DNA from: an uncultured Pelagibacteraceae bacterium
GTDB lineage: Bacteria > Pseudomonadota > Alphaproteobacteria > Pelagibacterales > Pelagibacteraceae
Length of the DNA: 64,000 nucleotides
Direction: 5' to 3'
Assembly: GCA_902564385.1 (NCBI GenBank)
Contig: CACFAT010000006.1
Coordinates: 1 to 64,000, forward strand
Part shown: positions 10,012 through 19,370 of the stretch, one piece after another
Layout of the letters: the number at the start of each line of letters is the position of its first letter
Position numbering within the stretch: position 1 is the stretch's first letter
Program-made: the position numbers and the translations under genes
Notes under the pieces: generated by a model
The model's database searches: none
What the model saw: the letters and a program-made list of their open reading frames with translations, nothing else
Told to the model about the DNA's origin: nothing

Positions 10012-11193
10012 ATGGGATTTTTTCTCAAAAATGAAAATTTAATCACAAGATTTTCATTCTTTTTAATATTTATACTAGGAATATATCTATGCTTTATAGG
10101 AGGTTATGGTTCAGACGAAGATACACTACCTATGATTTATTCTTTCGAAACCAAATTATATGATGGCAGATTTGTTTCATCGAGATTTACAGGCAATCCA
10201 GTAGCAGAAATTGGAATAGGTTTTTTGTCAGTTTTTTTTGGAAGTTTTGTTACAAATCTTTTTACATATTTATTTCTAGTATTAGGATTGGTTTTATTTT
10301 ATTTATCATTCAACAATTTAAAAATATCTAAAGAAGTTTATTTATTTTTATTTCTTTGTTTGACCAATCCAATATTATTTTTTGATAATTTAGAACCTGT
10401 TGACTATTCCTGGGCTTTATTTTTTTTTTCCCTTGGAACATTTTTTTTTAATAAAAAAATATTTGAATTAGCTATATTATTTTTTGCAATATCTATAGGT
10501 GTTAGAATAAATTATGTTCTTTTTGTAGCAATAATAATTTTTTTTTTTGAGTTTGAAGAACAAATTTCAATTAATCGTCGATTAAATATTTTTCTTAGCA
10601 CTTTTGTTTTTGGAGGCATGTTTTATGTTCCAATTTGGTTCGAAAATAAATTTGACTTATCTTGGCTAACAGCCGCAAGACCTATGGATCAAGGATTTTA
10701 TGGTTTGATTGCTAGATTTATTTATAAAACTTACATTTCACTTGGTTACCTATCATCTTTCTTAATTTTATTCTTTATAATTAAAAATTTAAAAAATATT
10801 TTAATTATAAATAACTTTAAAGTATTATTACTTCTAGCAATTTCAAACCTATTAATTTTCCTATGGATTCCAGGTGAATTTTCTTATTTGCAATTATTTT
10901 TAGTAATTATTTTATTTATTATTTTTAATTCGAAGAATAAAAAAATTATATATGGATTATGTCTGTTAAATTTCATTTCATGGTTTATTTTTATCAATCC
11001 ATTGACCATTAAATATAAACAACCGGAATTATGTGCACCTAAAAATGCTATAAGTGCTAAAATTAATATCAAAGTTGAAAATGGCTATTTAATGAAATAT
11101 TTAGATAGTAGAGAGCATATTAGATGTTGGGTTCAGGGCAATACTGCTAGGGATAAAAGAATTCTTAAAGGACAGCCATTAAAACGCGACTAA
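10012..11193 (+). CDS. Polytopic membrane protein, possible GT-C glycosyltransferase
   Basis: A 393-residue protein with about nine hydrophobic segments. An acidic GSDEDT motif sits in the first external loop near residues 28-33, the place where GT-C enzymes carry their catalytic acidic residue. SSRFTGNPVAEIG follows. The C-terminal tail of about 55 residues is soluble and contains two cysteines (ELCAPKN and HIRCWVQGN), suggesting a periplasmic domain with a possible disulphide. No specific family was recognised. It lies 3 bases after fcl and overlaps the next gene by one base, so it belongs to the same operon. Confidence 0.55.
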   Translation: MGFFLKNENLITRFSFFLIFILGIYLCFIGGYGSDEDTLPMIYSFETKLYDGRFVSSRFTGNPVAEIGIGFLSVFFGSFVTNLFTYLFLVLGLVLFYLSFNNLKISKEVYLFLFLCLTNPILFFDNLEPVDYSWALFFFSLGTFFFNKKIFELAILFFAISIGVRINYVLFVAIIIFFFEFEEQISINRRLNIFLSTFVFGGMFYVPIWFENKFDLSWLTAARPMDQGFYGLIARFIYKTYISLGYLSSFLILFFIIKNLKNILIINNFKVLLLLAISNLLIFLWIPGEFSYLQLFLVIILFIIFNSKNKKIIYGLCLLNFISWFIFINPLTIKYKQPELCAPKNAISAKINIKVENGYLMKYLDSREHIRCWVQGNTARDKRILKGQPLKRD

Positions 11194-12857
11194 TGCTTAT
11201 AACATTCTTAATTAATCTCATTATATCGGCAATTATAATTGGATATTCTTTTATATTCAAATTAATCATCAGTGAAAATAAAAATATTAAAATTTATAAT
11301 TTAGATTTTATATATGGAATATTTTTTATAACTTTAATTTTAATTTTAATAAATTACTTTATTGCTACTTCTATAGCCAAAATACCTTTGGCAATCTTTG
11401 GTTTATTTCTATTCCTTTATGCATTTTTTAAAAAGAAAATTGCAATCGATTATATCTACTTTTTCTTCTTTCTTTTAATTTTTTCTGTATTTACTTATTA
11501 TAATTCAAATAATGTTGACTCACCCGTTTATCATCTTCAAACAATTAATTGGATACATGACCATAATATAACTTTTGGACTAGCTATTTTAGATTGGCAT
11601 TATGCGTTAAATTCCATCTGGCATATACTTTTAGCAGGCTTGAGCTTTCAATATAAAGATTTTAATTCAATATACGTAATAGCTTATATTCCTTTTTCAT
11701 TTATTTTTACCGAAAGTGTTAAAATTAAAACTAGTAAGGAATTGAGTCATTTAACGCTATTTTTATGCACATCGTTTCTGTTATTCTTTAGCATTGTCCA
11801 TCCCTATAAAAATGGAATAATCTTTAACCATTTAGGAAATCCTGAAGTAGATACTGTAGGAATGATTTTTTTTATAGCATCGAGTTTCATATTTATAAGA
11901 TATATTGAAACAAAAAATAAAGATTACTTTTATTTGCTAATTATATCTTCTGTAATTTGCCCTATGTTAAAACTTACATATATTGGGGCTCTCATATACC
12001 CTTTAATCGCTTTTTATTATCATAAAAACTTAAATACAATGTTATTTTTTAATAAAGTTTCTATTTTCAGCTTTTTTTTATTTGCTTTTTGGGCTTTAAG
12101 AAATTTAATATTAAGTTCTTGCTTTTTATTTCCTATCAAGTCTACGTGTATTAATTCTTCTTGGTCTTTAAGTGATAATCAAGTTTTGTTTTATCTTAAT
12201 CAGACTAAAAGTTTTGCTAGAGATACTACTTTAAGGTCAAGATATACTGATTTTGATTACACAATTTATAGCTATGATTGGGTTTTGCCATGGCTAAAGG
12301 ATTATTTTGTTAACGATGCTTTTTTAAATATAACAATATCTATATTTGTCTTATCTTTATTTTTTATAATTTTAATAAAATTATTATCTAAAAATCAAAT
12401 TACAAAAAAAACAAAATTCTTTTTAACAACTTCTATAATTCTTTATATAATTAATTTCTCTATATGGTTTCAAGCACCCGAGATAAGATTTGGTTGGGGA
12501 ATACTGATCTTTTTTCCATGTGTTCTCTTAGCTCTAATGTTGATAAATATGAATTTTTTTAAAATATATTTATCTAATTATATAGCCAGTAGCTTGATTA
12601 TACTTTCTATAATACTAGTAAACAAAAATTTAAATAACTTTAAGTTCTTAGATTTACTGAGACCTTTTGGAAAAAATTTTGATTATTCTCAAATTGTTAA
12701 ACTAATGGATGTAAATAGCTTTAAATTTTATCAGAGCTTGAATTGGCAATGTGCAGATTTCAGAGGAATTTGTATAAATAAACCAAAAAAACATTATTTT
12801 ATTGAAAAGCGTAAAAATTATTTATTTATAAGCACTAAAGATAAAAATACAAATTGA
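11193..12857 (+). CDS. Polytopic membrane protein, GT-C-like (paralogue of 15868-17532)
   Basis: A 554-residue protein with about 11-12 hydrophobic segments. A DSPVYHL motif at residues 109-115 lies in the first large loop, matching the D-x-x-x-Y-H-L signature of PMT-like GT-C membrane transferases. SCFLFPIKSTC lies in a central loop with paired cysteines, and a soluble tail holds two more cysteines (WQCADFRGIC). The minus-strand protein at 15868 has the same length and the same motif order. The substrate is unknown, with polyprenyl-linked sugar as donor being the usual case for GT-C. It overlaps the following GT2 gene (TTG start inside its TGA stop). Confidence 0.6.
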   Translation: MLITFLINLIISAIIIGYSFIFKLIISENKNIKIYNLDFIYGIFFITLILILINYFIATSIAKIPLAIFGLFLFLYAFFKKKIAIDYIYFFFFLLIFSVFTYYNSNNVDSPVYHLQTINWIHDHNITFGLAILDWHYALNSIWHILLAGLSFQYKDFNSIYVIAYIPFSFIFTESVKIKTSKELSHLTLFLCTSFLLFFSIVHPYKNGIIFNHLGNPEVDTVGMIFFIASSFIFIRYIETKNKDYFYLLIISSVICPMLKLTYIGALIYPLIAFYYHKNLNTMLFFNKVSIFSFFLFAFWALRNLILSSCFLFPIKSTCINSSWSLSDNQVLFYLNQTKSFARDTTLRSRYTDFDYTIYSYDWVLPWLKDYFVNDAFLNITISIFVLSLFFIILIKLLSKNQITKKTKFFLTTSIILYIINFSIWFQAPEIRFGWGILIFFPCVLLALMLINMNFFKIYLSNYIASSLIILSIILVNKNLNNFKFLDLLRPFGKNFDYSQIVKLMDVNSFKFYQSLNWQCADFRGICINKPKKHYFIEKRKNYLFISTKDKNTN

Positions 12858-13615
12858 AAATAAGCATTATTACACCAACATATAACAGCGAAGATACTAT
12901 ATTAACAAATATAGAATCTGTCTTAAGTCAAGATTATATAAATTGGGAGCAGATAATTATTGATAATATTTCAACTGATAAAACTTTGGAGTTTGTAAAA
13001 AATAAAAAAAATAAAAAAATTAAAATCATATCAGAAAAAGATCTCGGAATTTTTGATGCAATTAATAAAGGAATTGAAAATTCTACAGGTGATATAATTT
13101 CTATACTCCATTCTGATGATTATTATGATAATGATAATGTGTTAAGTATGATAGCTAGTAATTTTAAAAAATTTAATCCCGATGTTATTTATGGCAATTT
13201 AATTTACGTAAAAAAAAATGATATAAATTCTACTTTAAGGTTTTGGAAATCACAAAACTTCAAAAAAGGATTATTTTATAAAGGTTGGAGCCCACCTCAT
13301 CCAACATTCATTATAAAAAAAAAAATTTACGAAAAGTATGGAAAATATAATAAAGAATTAGGAAATTCATCAGATTTTGAATTAATGTTTAGAATGTTAG
13401 AAATTCGCAAATGTACATTTTTATATTTAGATAAAACGTTTATAAAAATGCGTTATGGGGGTTCTTCAAATAAAAGTTTTTCAAATATTATTAAACAAAA
13501 TTTAACTATTTTGAAAATTTTAGGAATCTATAATAAACCAATAAAGCTCTCTTATTTCATTATTTACAAAATTTGTAACAGAATAATGCAATTTATTATT
13601 AGACCAACGAAATGA
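12854..13615 (+). CDS. GT2-family glycosyltransferase (WcaE/PGL-like)
   Basis: A 253-residue inverting GT2 transferase. It has ISIITPTYNSEDTI at the start, IIIDNISTDKT near residue 35, DLGIFDAINKGIENS, and HSDDYYDNDNV as the metal-binding Asp cluster. The HPTFIIKKKIYEKYG motif is typical of WcaE-type enzymes. The start is TTG overlapping the TGA of the previous gene, and the stop overlaps the ATG of the ligase-like gene by four bases, so three genes are coupled. Sugar specificity cannot be read. Confidence 0.85.
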   Translation: MKISIITPTYNSEDTILTNIESVLSQDYINWEQIIIDNISTDKTLEFVKNKKNKKIKIISEKDLGIFDAINKGIENSTGDIISILHSDDYYDNDNVLSMIASNFKKFNPDVIYGNLIYVKKNDINSTLRFWKSQNFKKGLFYKGWSPPHPTFIIKKKIYEKYGKYNKELGNSSDFELMFRMLEIRKCTFLYLDKTFIKMRYGGSSNKSFSNIIKQNLTILKILGIYNKPIKLSYFIIYKICNRIMQFIIRPTK

Positions 13616-15159
13616 TTAAGTTTTTATCAAAAAAAAATTTTATACCAGAAATTTTAATTGTGCTTTTTCCAATTGCATTAATATCTGGTCCACTTGTACC
13701 TGAAATATTTGTGTTGATTATAAATATTTTTTTTTTAATCACTATTATTATTAATAAAGATTATAAATTTTTAAATGATAAATTAATTTACATAATTTCA
13801 ATTTTTGTCTTGTATGTTACTTCACTATCATTTTTTTCAGATTATAGTGATCAAATATTTTTAAAAAATGTTTTTTATTTTAGATTTATTTTATTTATTT
13901 TAGCAATTTATTATTTTTTAAATAAAAACTCTAAATTTATATATCTAATATTTTATTCGTTAATAATTATGTTTGTATTTTTAATTGTTGATGGTTTTTA
14001 CCAATTTGCTTATGATAAAAATCTATTTGGTTATCCAAAGTTTAGAAGCGATAGAATTTCCAGCTTTTTTGAAGATAAGCTTGTCTTAGGTAGTTTTATT
14101 TCTAGATATTTTTTTATTATTATCGCTTTATATTTTTATTTAAGAAACAAATTTAACGATATAATAATTTTACCAGTTATTTTATTGTCTTTTATATTAA
14201 TTGTTTTAACAGGAGAAAGGTCTGCATTATTCTTAACAATCATTGGATTAATAGTAATATTTATTTTACTAGATATAAAATTCTTAAGTAAAATTATAAT
14301 TATTTTATTAGCAGCAATTATATTATCTGTATCATTTAAAATAAACTCAACATTGTATGATAGGTATATCAATCAAACAAAGTCTCAAATATCATTTAGC
14401 AAAAACTTAGATTTAAGTAGTTTTTTTGACAGATTTAAATATTACAAATTAAGCTGGAATACAGCTTTTAATGGATTTAAAGAAAATAAAATCTTTGGAC
14501 AAGGTCCTAAATCATTTAAATATTTTTGTTCTCAGCCAAAGTTTGTAACTTATAGTTCGAAAGAATCATTTAAAAATAACAACATACAATATTTGGAAAT
14601 TCATAAAAAATTTATAAATGTCAAAATTACAGAAATATTTTTTGAACTTGGAGATGTAATTGAAAATAATAATTTATTATTAAAATATCAGTTTAAAAAT
14701 AAAGATTATGAATTTTATTCTAACAAAAAAGGAAAAATAAATTTTATCAATGTTTCTAAAGGCAATTTTATTAATAGTGGACATAAATTATTTAGTCTAA
14801 ACTTAACTGATTTTGATATCCCTGAAAAAAGTTACTTTTTTAGAAATGGATGTACCACTCACCCACACCAATTATATTTACAATTAATGTCCGAAACTGG
14901 TTTGATTGGCACTATATATATATTTAGTATTTTTCTTTTCATAATATATCTTTTTACAAAACATCTAATTGCAAAAATATTTTTTAAAAGTGTATTATAT
15001 AACAATACAAAACTATGTATTCTAACCTATTTTTTTTTGCTACTTTTTCCAATGACAACCTTTGGAAATTTCTTTAATAACTGGTTTATTATGTCCTTTA
15101 GTTTACAGTTAGGTTTACTTTTATACTTTTTTATAGACAAGAAAAATGAAAATAAATAA
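13612..15159 (+). CDS. O-antigen ligase/polymerase-like protein with inserted lipoyl/biotinyl-like domain
   Basis: A 515-residue membrane protein with about ten hydrophobic segments and a long periplasmic loop near residues 255-430. It has family-like elements of WaaL/Wzy_C proteins: GERSAL near 200, IFGQGPKSFKYFC ending at Cys306, and GCTTHPHQLYLQLMSETGLIG from Cys414. Between these cysteines, where relatives have only a short linker, sit about 105 residues. Residues 335-398 of that insert read like a barrel-sandwich hybrid (lipoyl/biotinyl/HlyD) repeat: FELGDVIENNNLLL, then YSNKKGKINFINVSKG, then INSGHKLFSL. It overlaps the upstream GT2 gene. Ligation of glycan to lipid A or polymerisation is the expected role. 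Confidence 0.75.
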   Translation: MIKFLSKKNFIPEILIVLFPIALISGPLVPEIFVLIINIFFLITIIINKDYKFLNDKLIYIISIFVLYVTSLSFFSDYSDQIFLKNVFYFRFILFILAIYYFLNKNSKFIYLIFYSLIIMFVFLIVDGFYQFAYDKNLFGYPKFRSDRISSFFEDKLVLGSFISRYFFIIIALYFYLRNKFNDIIILPVILLSFILIVLTGERSALFLTIIGLIVIFILLDIKFLSKIIIILLAAIILSVSFKINSTLYDRYINQTKSQISFSKNLDLSSFFDRFKYYKLSWNTAFNGFKENKIFGQGPKSFKYFCSQPKFVTYSSKESFKNNNIQYLEIHKKFINVKITEIFFELGDVIENNNLLLKYQFKNKDYEFYSNKKGKINFINVSKGNFINSGHKLFSLNLTDFDIPEKSYFFRNGCTTHPHQLYLQLMSETGLIGTIYIFSIFLFIIYLFTKHLIAKIFFKSVLYNNTKLCILTYFFLLLFPMTTFGNFFNNWFIMSFSLQLGLLLYFFIDKKNENK

Positions 15160-15172
15160 ATATAATTAATTT

Positions 15173-15865
15173 ATGAAACTATCAATAGTTATCCCATGTT
15201 ATAATGAAGAAGAAACATTGGAAAAGATCTTTAATAAAGTTATGAAATTTAATGAATTTGAAAAAGAAGTAATAATTATTGATGATTGTTCAAATGATAA
15301 AACTCCGGAGATTATTAACAAATTAAAAAATAATTATAAAGAGCTAAAATCTGAGAGGCATTCAGAAAATATGGGCAAAGGTTCTGCATTGAGGACTGGT
15401 TTTAAAATTGCACAAGGAGATATAATACTAATACAAGATGCCGATTTAGAATACGACCCAAATGACTATCATAATTTACTCAAACCATTTACAGAAAGTG
15501 ATGCTCAAGTTGTTTATGGATCTAGATTTTTAGGAGGTAAATATGTCAGGCTTCATTATTTTTGGCATTTTGTTGCAAATAAATTATTAACTATGGCTAC
15601 TAATATTTTTACAAATCTAAATATGACTGATATGGAAACTGGCTATAAGGTTTTTAAAAAAGAATGTCTAAGAGATATAATTCTCCATGAAAAATCTTTT
15701 GGAATTGAACCTGAAATAACAATGAAACTTGCAAAAAAAAAATTTATTTTTTATGAAGTCCCCATTAGCTATAAAGGCAGATCATATTCAGATGGAAAAA
15801 AAATAACGATAAAAGATGCGTTTAGAGCGATATATTGTATTATAAGATACAGATTTTTTGATTAA
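15173..15865 (+). CDS. GT2-family polyprenyl-phosphate glycosyltransferase (DPM1-like)
   Basis: The 230-residue protein resembles dolichol/polyprenyl-phosphate mannose or glucose synthases. It has LSIVIPCYNEEETL at the start, VIIIDDCSNDKTPEI, ENMGKGSALRTGF, then QDADLEYDP as the DXD-like metal site and YGSRFLGG. DMETGYKVFKK and FGIEPEITMKLAKK follow. Such enzymes load a sugar onto a lipid carrier on the cytoplasmic face for use by GT-C enzymes outside, which fits the GT-C-like neighbours. It has no C-terminal membrane helices. It ends 2 bases from the convergent membrane gene. Confidence 0.85.
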   Translation: MKLSIVIPCYNEEETLEKIFNKVMKFNEFEKEVIIIDDCSNDKTPEIINKLKNNYKELKSERHSENMGKGSALRTGFKIAQGDIILIQDADLEYDPNDYHNLLKPFTESDAQVVYGSRFLGGKYVRLHYFWHFVANKLLTMATNIFTNLNMTDMETGYKVFKKECLRDIILHEKSFGIEPEITMKLAKKKFIFYEVPISYKGRSYSDGKKITIKDAFRAIYCIIRYRFFD

Positions 15866-15867
15866 AT

Positions 15868-17532
15868 TTATCTTCCATCCCAATAAACACTATAACCAAG
15901 AATTTTTTTAAATTTTAGTTTTTCAGTCTTATAGTAAGTACAAGGAGATTTGCTGTACATACATTGCTTACCTCTGCTAAAATAATAGAATCCGTTATTT
16001 TTTAAGTATACCTTTGAAAATTTTTCATTTGGCTCAATATTTGGCCAGATTTGATTCACTGTTTTGTCATACGAGATTCTATTTAAATTTTTTAATGTTA
16101 ATCCACTTAATGAAATAATAATGAAAAGAATAAAAAAATTTTTAATTTTATCAATTGAAATATATTTTAATTTATCTTTGATTAATATCAAAAATACCAA
16201 AAGTATAAAAGTTATTAAAAATGAAAATCCAAACCTATAAAGAGGAAATTTAAAAAACCATAAAATAACAGTAAGACTTGTAAATAAGACAAGAAACAAA
16301 TTGTTAATTTTTATGTTTCTATTTAATTTTAAAATATTTTTCTTTCCTGCCTTTGCTCGTGTTATTACAAAAATATAAGTTACTATTAAAAACAATAGTA
16401 TTGGTAATAATTTTTCGAAAATATATGATAAATGATTATTTCTCCATGTTGGAAACCAATTAAAATTCTGATTAAACTTTTCGAAGGAACTAATAGAGTC
16501 TTTTTTATCCGGCCAACCTTTTGCCCAAGCCTCACTAACTTGTGCAGTTTCGATAGTTTTCTTTTCATTAAAGATTTTGAGCGAGTCCAAACAAGTATTT
16601 TTTATTGGGAAAAATACACAACCACTAATTAGTATAGACTTTATTAAAAACAGTATGAATAGAGATGAAAATAAATAAAACTTTAAACTTTTAAAAATTA
16701 CAATTTTACTATTAATTTTTAAAAATAAATAAAGAAGAGGAATTAAAGATATAATCATAAATATTTTCAAGGTTGATAGAAATATTGCAATTAAAAATAG
16801 AAAAAAAAATTTATTAGTTGACAAATTCTGTTTTAAAAAAACTTCATATAATTTTAAAAAAAAATAAAAATAAAATATATGTGCCGCTGCGTCATTACCA
16901 TATGCACTATATCTATTGAAAGCATAAATACTGATAACAAAAAAAATAAAATACAAAAGACTTAATGTAGTATTTTTTTCTTTGAAAAAAAAAACAATTT
17001 TTTTATACAAGAAAAAAATATATATAGAAAAAATAGTAACAAGTGGAATAGTTATAAATGATATATTAATAAAAAACGTATTATGAAGTGCAGACAAATA
17101 TTGAATTAAAGATCCATGACCAAATCTGAAATGAATATTAGTCAAACCAATAATTATTTTGCTTTCATTTATAATACTAGTGATAGGAAGGTGGTATAAA
17201 CCTGCATCAGGGCGATTTATATTTGAATATATTATTAAAATGAAACCAATTAAACTCGTAATTATTAAGTAATCTTTATTTAAATAAATTCTATATTTGA
17301 TCCCCAATATTATTCCAATTATAAATAGTATACTGGATAAAATTTGATTTAAGGGAAGTACAAAATTTAATAAAAGTCCCATGAAGGACATAACAATGAT
17401 ACCGATGAGACCTTTCTCAGAAATATCTAAATTAGATTGATAATTATTTGAAAACGCCAATGATATAAAAAATTTCCCATAAGATGTAATTACAAAAGTA
17501 CTTATTAAACAAGCGATAAAAACTTCTAACAT
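15868..17532 (-). CDS. Polytopic membrane protein, GT-C-like (paralogue of 11193-12857)
   Basis: A 554-residue protein with about 12 hydrophobic segments. Signature elements are RPDAGLYHLP at residues 117-126, SGCVFFPIKNTCL in a central loop, and FPLYRFGFSFL late in the membrane domain. A soluble tail has paired cysteines (KQCMYSKSPC). The length, motif order and cysteine pattern match the plus-strand protein at 11193, so the two are paralogues although clearly diverged. PMT-like GT-C glycosyltransferase activity is the best guess. It is a single gene on this strand, followed downstream only by a convergent GT2 gene. Confidence 0.6.
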   Translation of the reverse strand: MLEVFIACLISTFVITSYGKFFISLAFSNNYQSNLDISEKGLIGIIVMSFMGLLLNFVLPLNQILSSILFIIGIILGIKYRIYLNKDYLIITSLIGFILIIYSNINRPDAGLYHLPITSIINESKIIIGLTNIHFRFGHGSLIQYLSALHNTFFINISFITIPLVTIFSIYIFFLYKKIVFFFKEKNTTLSLLYFIFFVISIYAFNRYSAYGNDAAAHIFYFYFFLKLYEVFLKQNLSTNKFFFLFLIAIFLSTLKIFMIISLIPLLYLFLKINSKIVIFKSLKFYLFSSLFILFLIKSILISGCVFFPIKNTCLDSLKIFNEKKTIETAQVSEAWAKGWPDKKDSISSFEKFNQNFNWFPTWRNNHLSYIFEKLLPILLFLIVTYIFVITRAKAGKKNILKLNRNIKINNLFLVLFTSLTVILWFFKFPLYRFGFSFLITFILLVFLILIKDKLKYISIDKIKNFFILFIIISLSGLTLKNLNRISYDKTVNQIWPNIEPNEKFSKVYLKNNGFYYFSRGKQCMYSKSPCTYYKTEKLKFKKILGYSVYWDGR

Positions 17533-17590
17533 TTATTTATAATTAGCTTTTAATATATATAAATTCTTTTTTAAGAAAATTAAAAATAAT

Positions 17591-18598
17591 TTATTCTTTG
17601 ATCTTATCATTAATTAAAATTTTAATGAGTTTTTTAAAGCTTGTTTTAGGCTTCCATTTTAAAAATTTTTTTGCTTTACTAATATTACCTTTGGTAGAGT
17701 AAATATCATTTGGTCTAAAATATTTCTTATTTATTCTTATTATTATTCTATTGTCAGGAATATTGACTAATTTTAAATTTATGCCTTTACCTTTCCATTT
17801 TGCCTTAATATTTAAATAATTAGTTGAAATATCAATCAGCTCTTTAAGAGAATGACTTTTTCCAGTAGCTATAACATAGTCACCTGGTTTTTTAGTTTGA
17901 AGCATTTTCCACATTTGTACAACGTACTCTTTTGAATATCCCCAGTCTCTTTTAATATTTATATTCCCTAGTTCAATTGTCTTGCCTTTATTTTTTTTGA
18001 AATCAATTAATCCTTTGATGATTTTCGAAGATACAAAATTTTCATCTCTCAAAGGCGATTCATGATTAAATAATATTCCTGAAACAGCAAATATATTGTA
18101 AGTTTCCCTGTAATGACGAGTAATATAATGTGCAAATAATTTACTAATTGCATAAGGACTTTGTGGTTCAAATTTTGTTTTTTCTGATTGAAAAATATTT
18201 TTGCTATTTCCAAACATTTCAGATGAGGAAGCTTGGTAAAATTTTATTTTTTTGTCTCTTTTCTTTATTGCTTCTAAAAGATACAAAGCGCCAAGAGCAT
18301 TAACTTTATTGGTATTTATTGGGTTTTCAAATGATTTATCCACATATGATTGTGCAGCTAAATTATATATTTCATCAAAGTTATATCTCTTCAATATTTT
18401 CAAAATTTGAATTGAACTATTTATATTCATTTTTTTTAAAATTATTTTTTTTGATATATTTAATTTTTTTAATCTAAATAAATTTGGCTTATGTCCTGTA
18501 TAAGTACCAATTACTCTATAATTTTTTCCTTTTAAAAATTTTGCAAGATAAGCACCATCTTGACCTGTTATACCCGTAATAAGCGCTATTTTTCTCAT
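17591..18598 (-). CDS. GDP-mannose 4,6-dehydratase homologue (second copy)
   Basis: An SDR of 335 residues starting at MRKIALITGITGQDGAYL. The frame stays open for 32 codons upstream, but that extension overlaps the divergent GT2 gene and does not resemble the family, so the ATG at 18598 is preferred. It has AAQSYVDKSF, SSSEMFGNS with the catalytic Ser/Glu, SPYAISK as YxxxK, NHESPLRDENFV and KRDWGYSKEYV. It lacks the RRSS-type segment of the gmd at 8028 and has GHKPNLFRL there. It may make the same product or act on a related GDP-sugar; the sequence does not decide. Confidence 0.85.
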   Translation of the reverse strand: MRKIALITGITGQDGAYLAKFLKGKNYRVIGTYTGHKPNLFRLKKLNISKKIILKKMNINSSIQILKILKRYNFDEIYNLAAQSYVDKSFENPINTNKVNALGALYLLEAIKKRDKKIKFYQASSSEMFGNSKNIFQSEKTKFEPQSPYAISKLFAHYITRHYRETYNIFAVSGILFNHESPLRDENFVSSKIIKGLIDFKKNKGKTIELGNINIKRDWGYSKEYVVQMWKMLQTKKPGDYVIATGKSHSLKELIDISTNYLNIKAKWKGKGINLKLVNIPDNRIIIRINKKYFRPNDIYSTKGNISKAKKFLKWKPKTSFKKLIKILINDKIKE

Positions 18599-18672
18599 AT
18601 AAATATTTTTATGATTATATAAACTCTTAAGCAATTTAAACATAAAAATACAAAATATTTTAAAAATTAAAT

Positions 18673-19365
18673 ATGATATCGGTAGTAATTCCAACTTTAA
18701 ACGAAGCTAAAAATATTCCTACTATTATTAAAGAGTCAAAAAAATTAAGATATGCTTATGAACTGATCTTTGTTGACGATAACTCAGATGACGGCACAGC
18801 AAAAATAATCAAAAAATTAAAAACAAAAAAAGTTAAATTTATTAAGAGAATAAAAAAGAAAAAAGATTTGTCTAAATCAATTATGTTAGGTGTTAACAAT
18901 TCTAAATATAATAATATATTAGTTATGGATTGCGATTTACAACATAATATTGATTGTGCAAATATGATGATTGAGAAATTTTTTAAAAAAAAAAAAGATA
19001 TTATAGTTGGTAGCCGTTTTTTAAAAAAAAAATACTCAGGTAATTTAAGCTTTGTTAGAACAACTTTTTCCTTATTTTTTATACTATTAATAAACCTTTT
19101 TTTTAAAAAAGAAACAACAGATCCTTTATCAGGTTTTTTTGTGTGTAAAAAAAACTTGTTTTTGTCCTACAAAAAATATTTTTATTTAAATGGTTATAAA
19201 ATTTTATTTGATGTCATTTATAATAGTAGAGAAAATTTAACTATATTAGATCATCAAATTAATTTTAAAAAAAGAAAACATGGAGAATCTAAACTTGATT
19301 TAAAAATTGTAATAATTTTTATTAAACAATGTATTTTTACATTTAAAAACAAAAACAACCGATAA
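18673..19365 (+). CDS. GT2-family polyprenyl-phosphate mannosyltransferase-like protein
   Basis: A 230-residue protein similar to DPM1-type synthases. ISVVIPTLNEAKNI opens it, ELIFVDDNSDDGTAKII follows near residue 33, MDCDLQHN is the metal site, and VGSRFLKKKYSG and TDPLSGFFVCKK are typical. It probably moves a sugar from a nucleotide donor to a polyprenyl phosphate. It diverges from the GMD homologue with a 74-base gap and ends five bases before the convergent oxidoreductase-like gene. It is distinct from the DPM1-like gene at 15173, so two lipid-linked sugars may be made. Confidence 0.82.
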   Translation: MISVVIPTLNEAKNIPTIIKESKKLRYAYELIFVDDNSDDGTAKIIKKLKTKKVKFIKRIKKKKDLSKSIMLGVNNSKYNNILVMDCDLQHNIDCANMMIEKFFKKKKDIIVGSRFLKKKYSGNLSFVRTTFSLFFILLINLFFKKETTDPLSGFFVCKKNLFLSYKKYFYLNGYKILFDVIYNSRENLTILDHQINFKKRKHGESKLDLKIVIIFIKQCIFTFKNKNNR

Positions 19366-19370
19366 ATTTT

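Noticed and set aside
18599-18694. N-terminal extension of the second GMD homologue
   Set aside because: The 32 extra codons are hydrophobic, unlike the family, and overlap the divergent GT2 gene; MRKIALITG at 18598 is the natural start.
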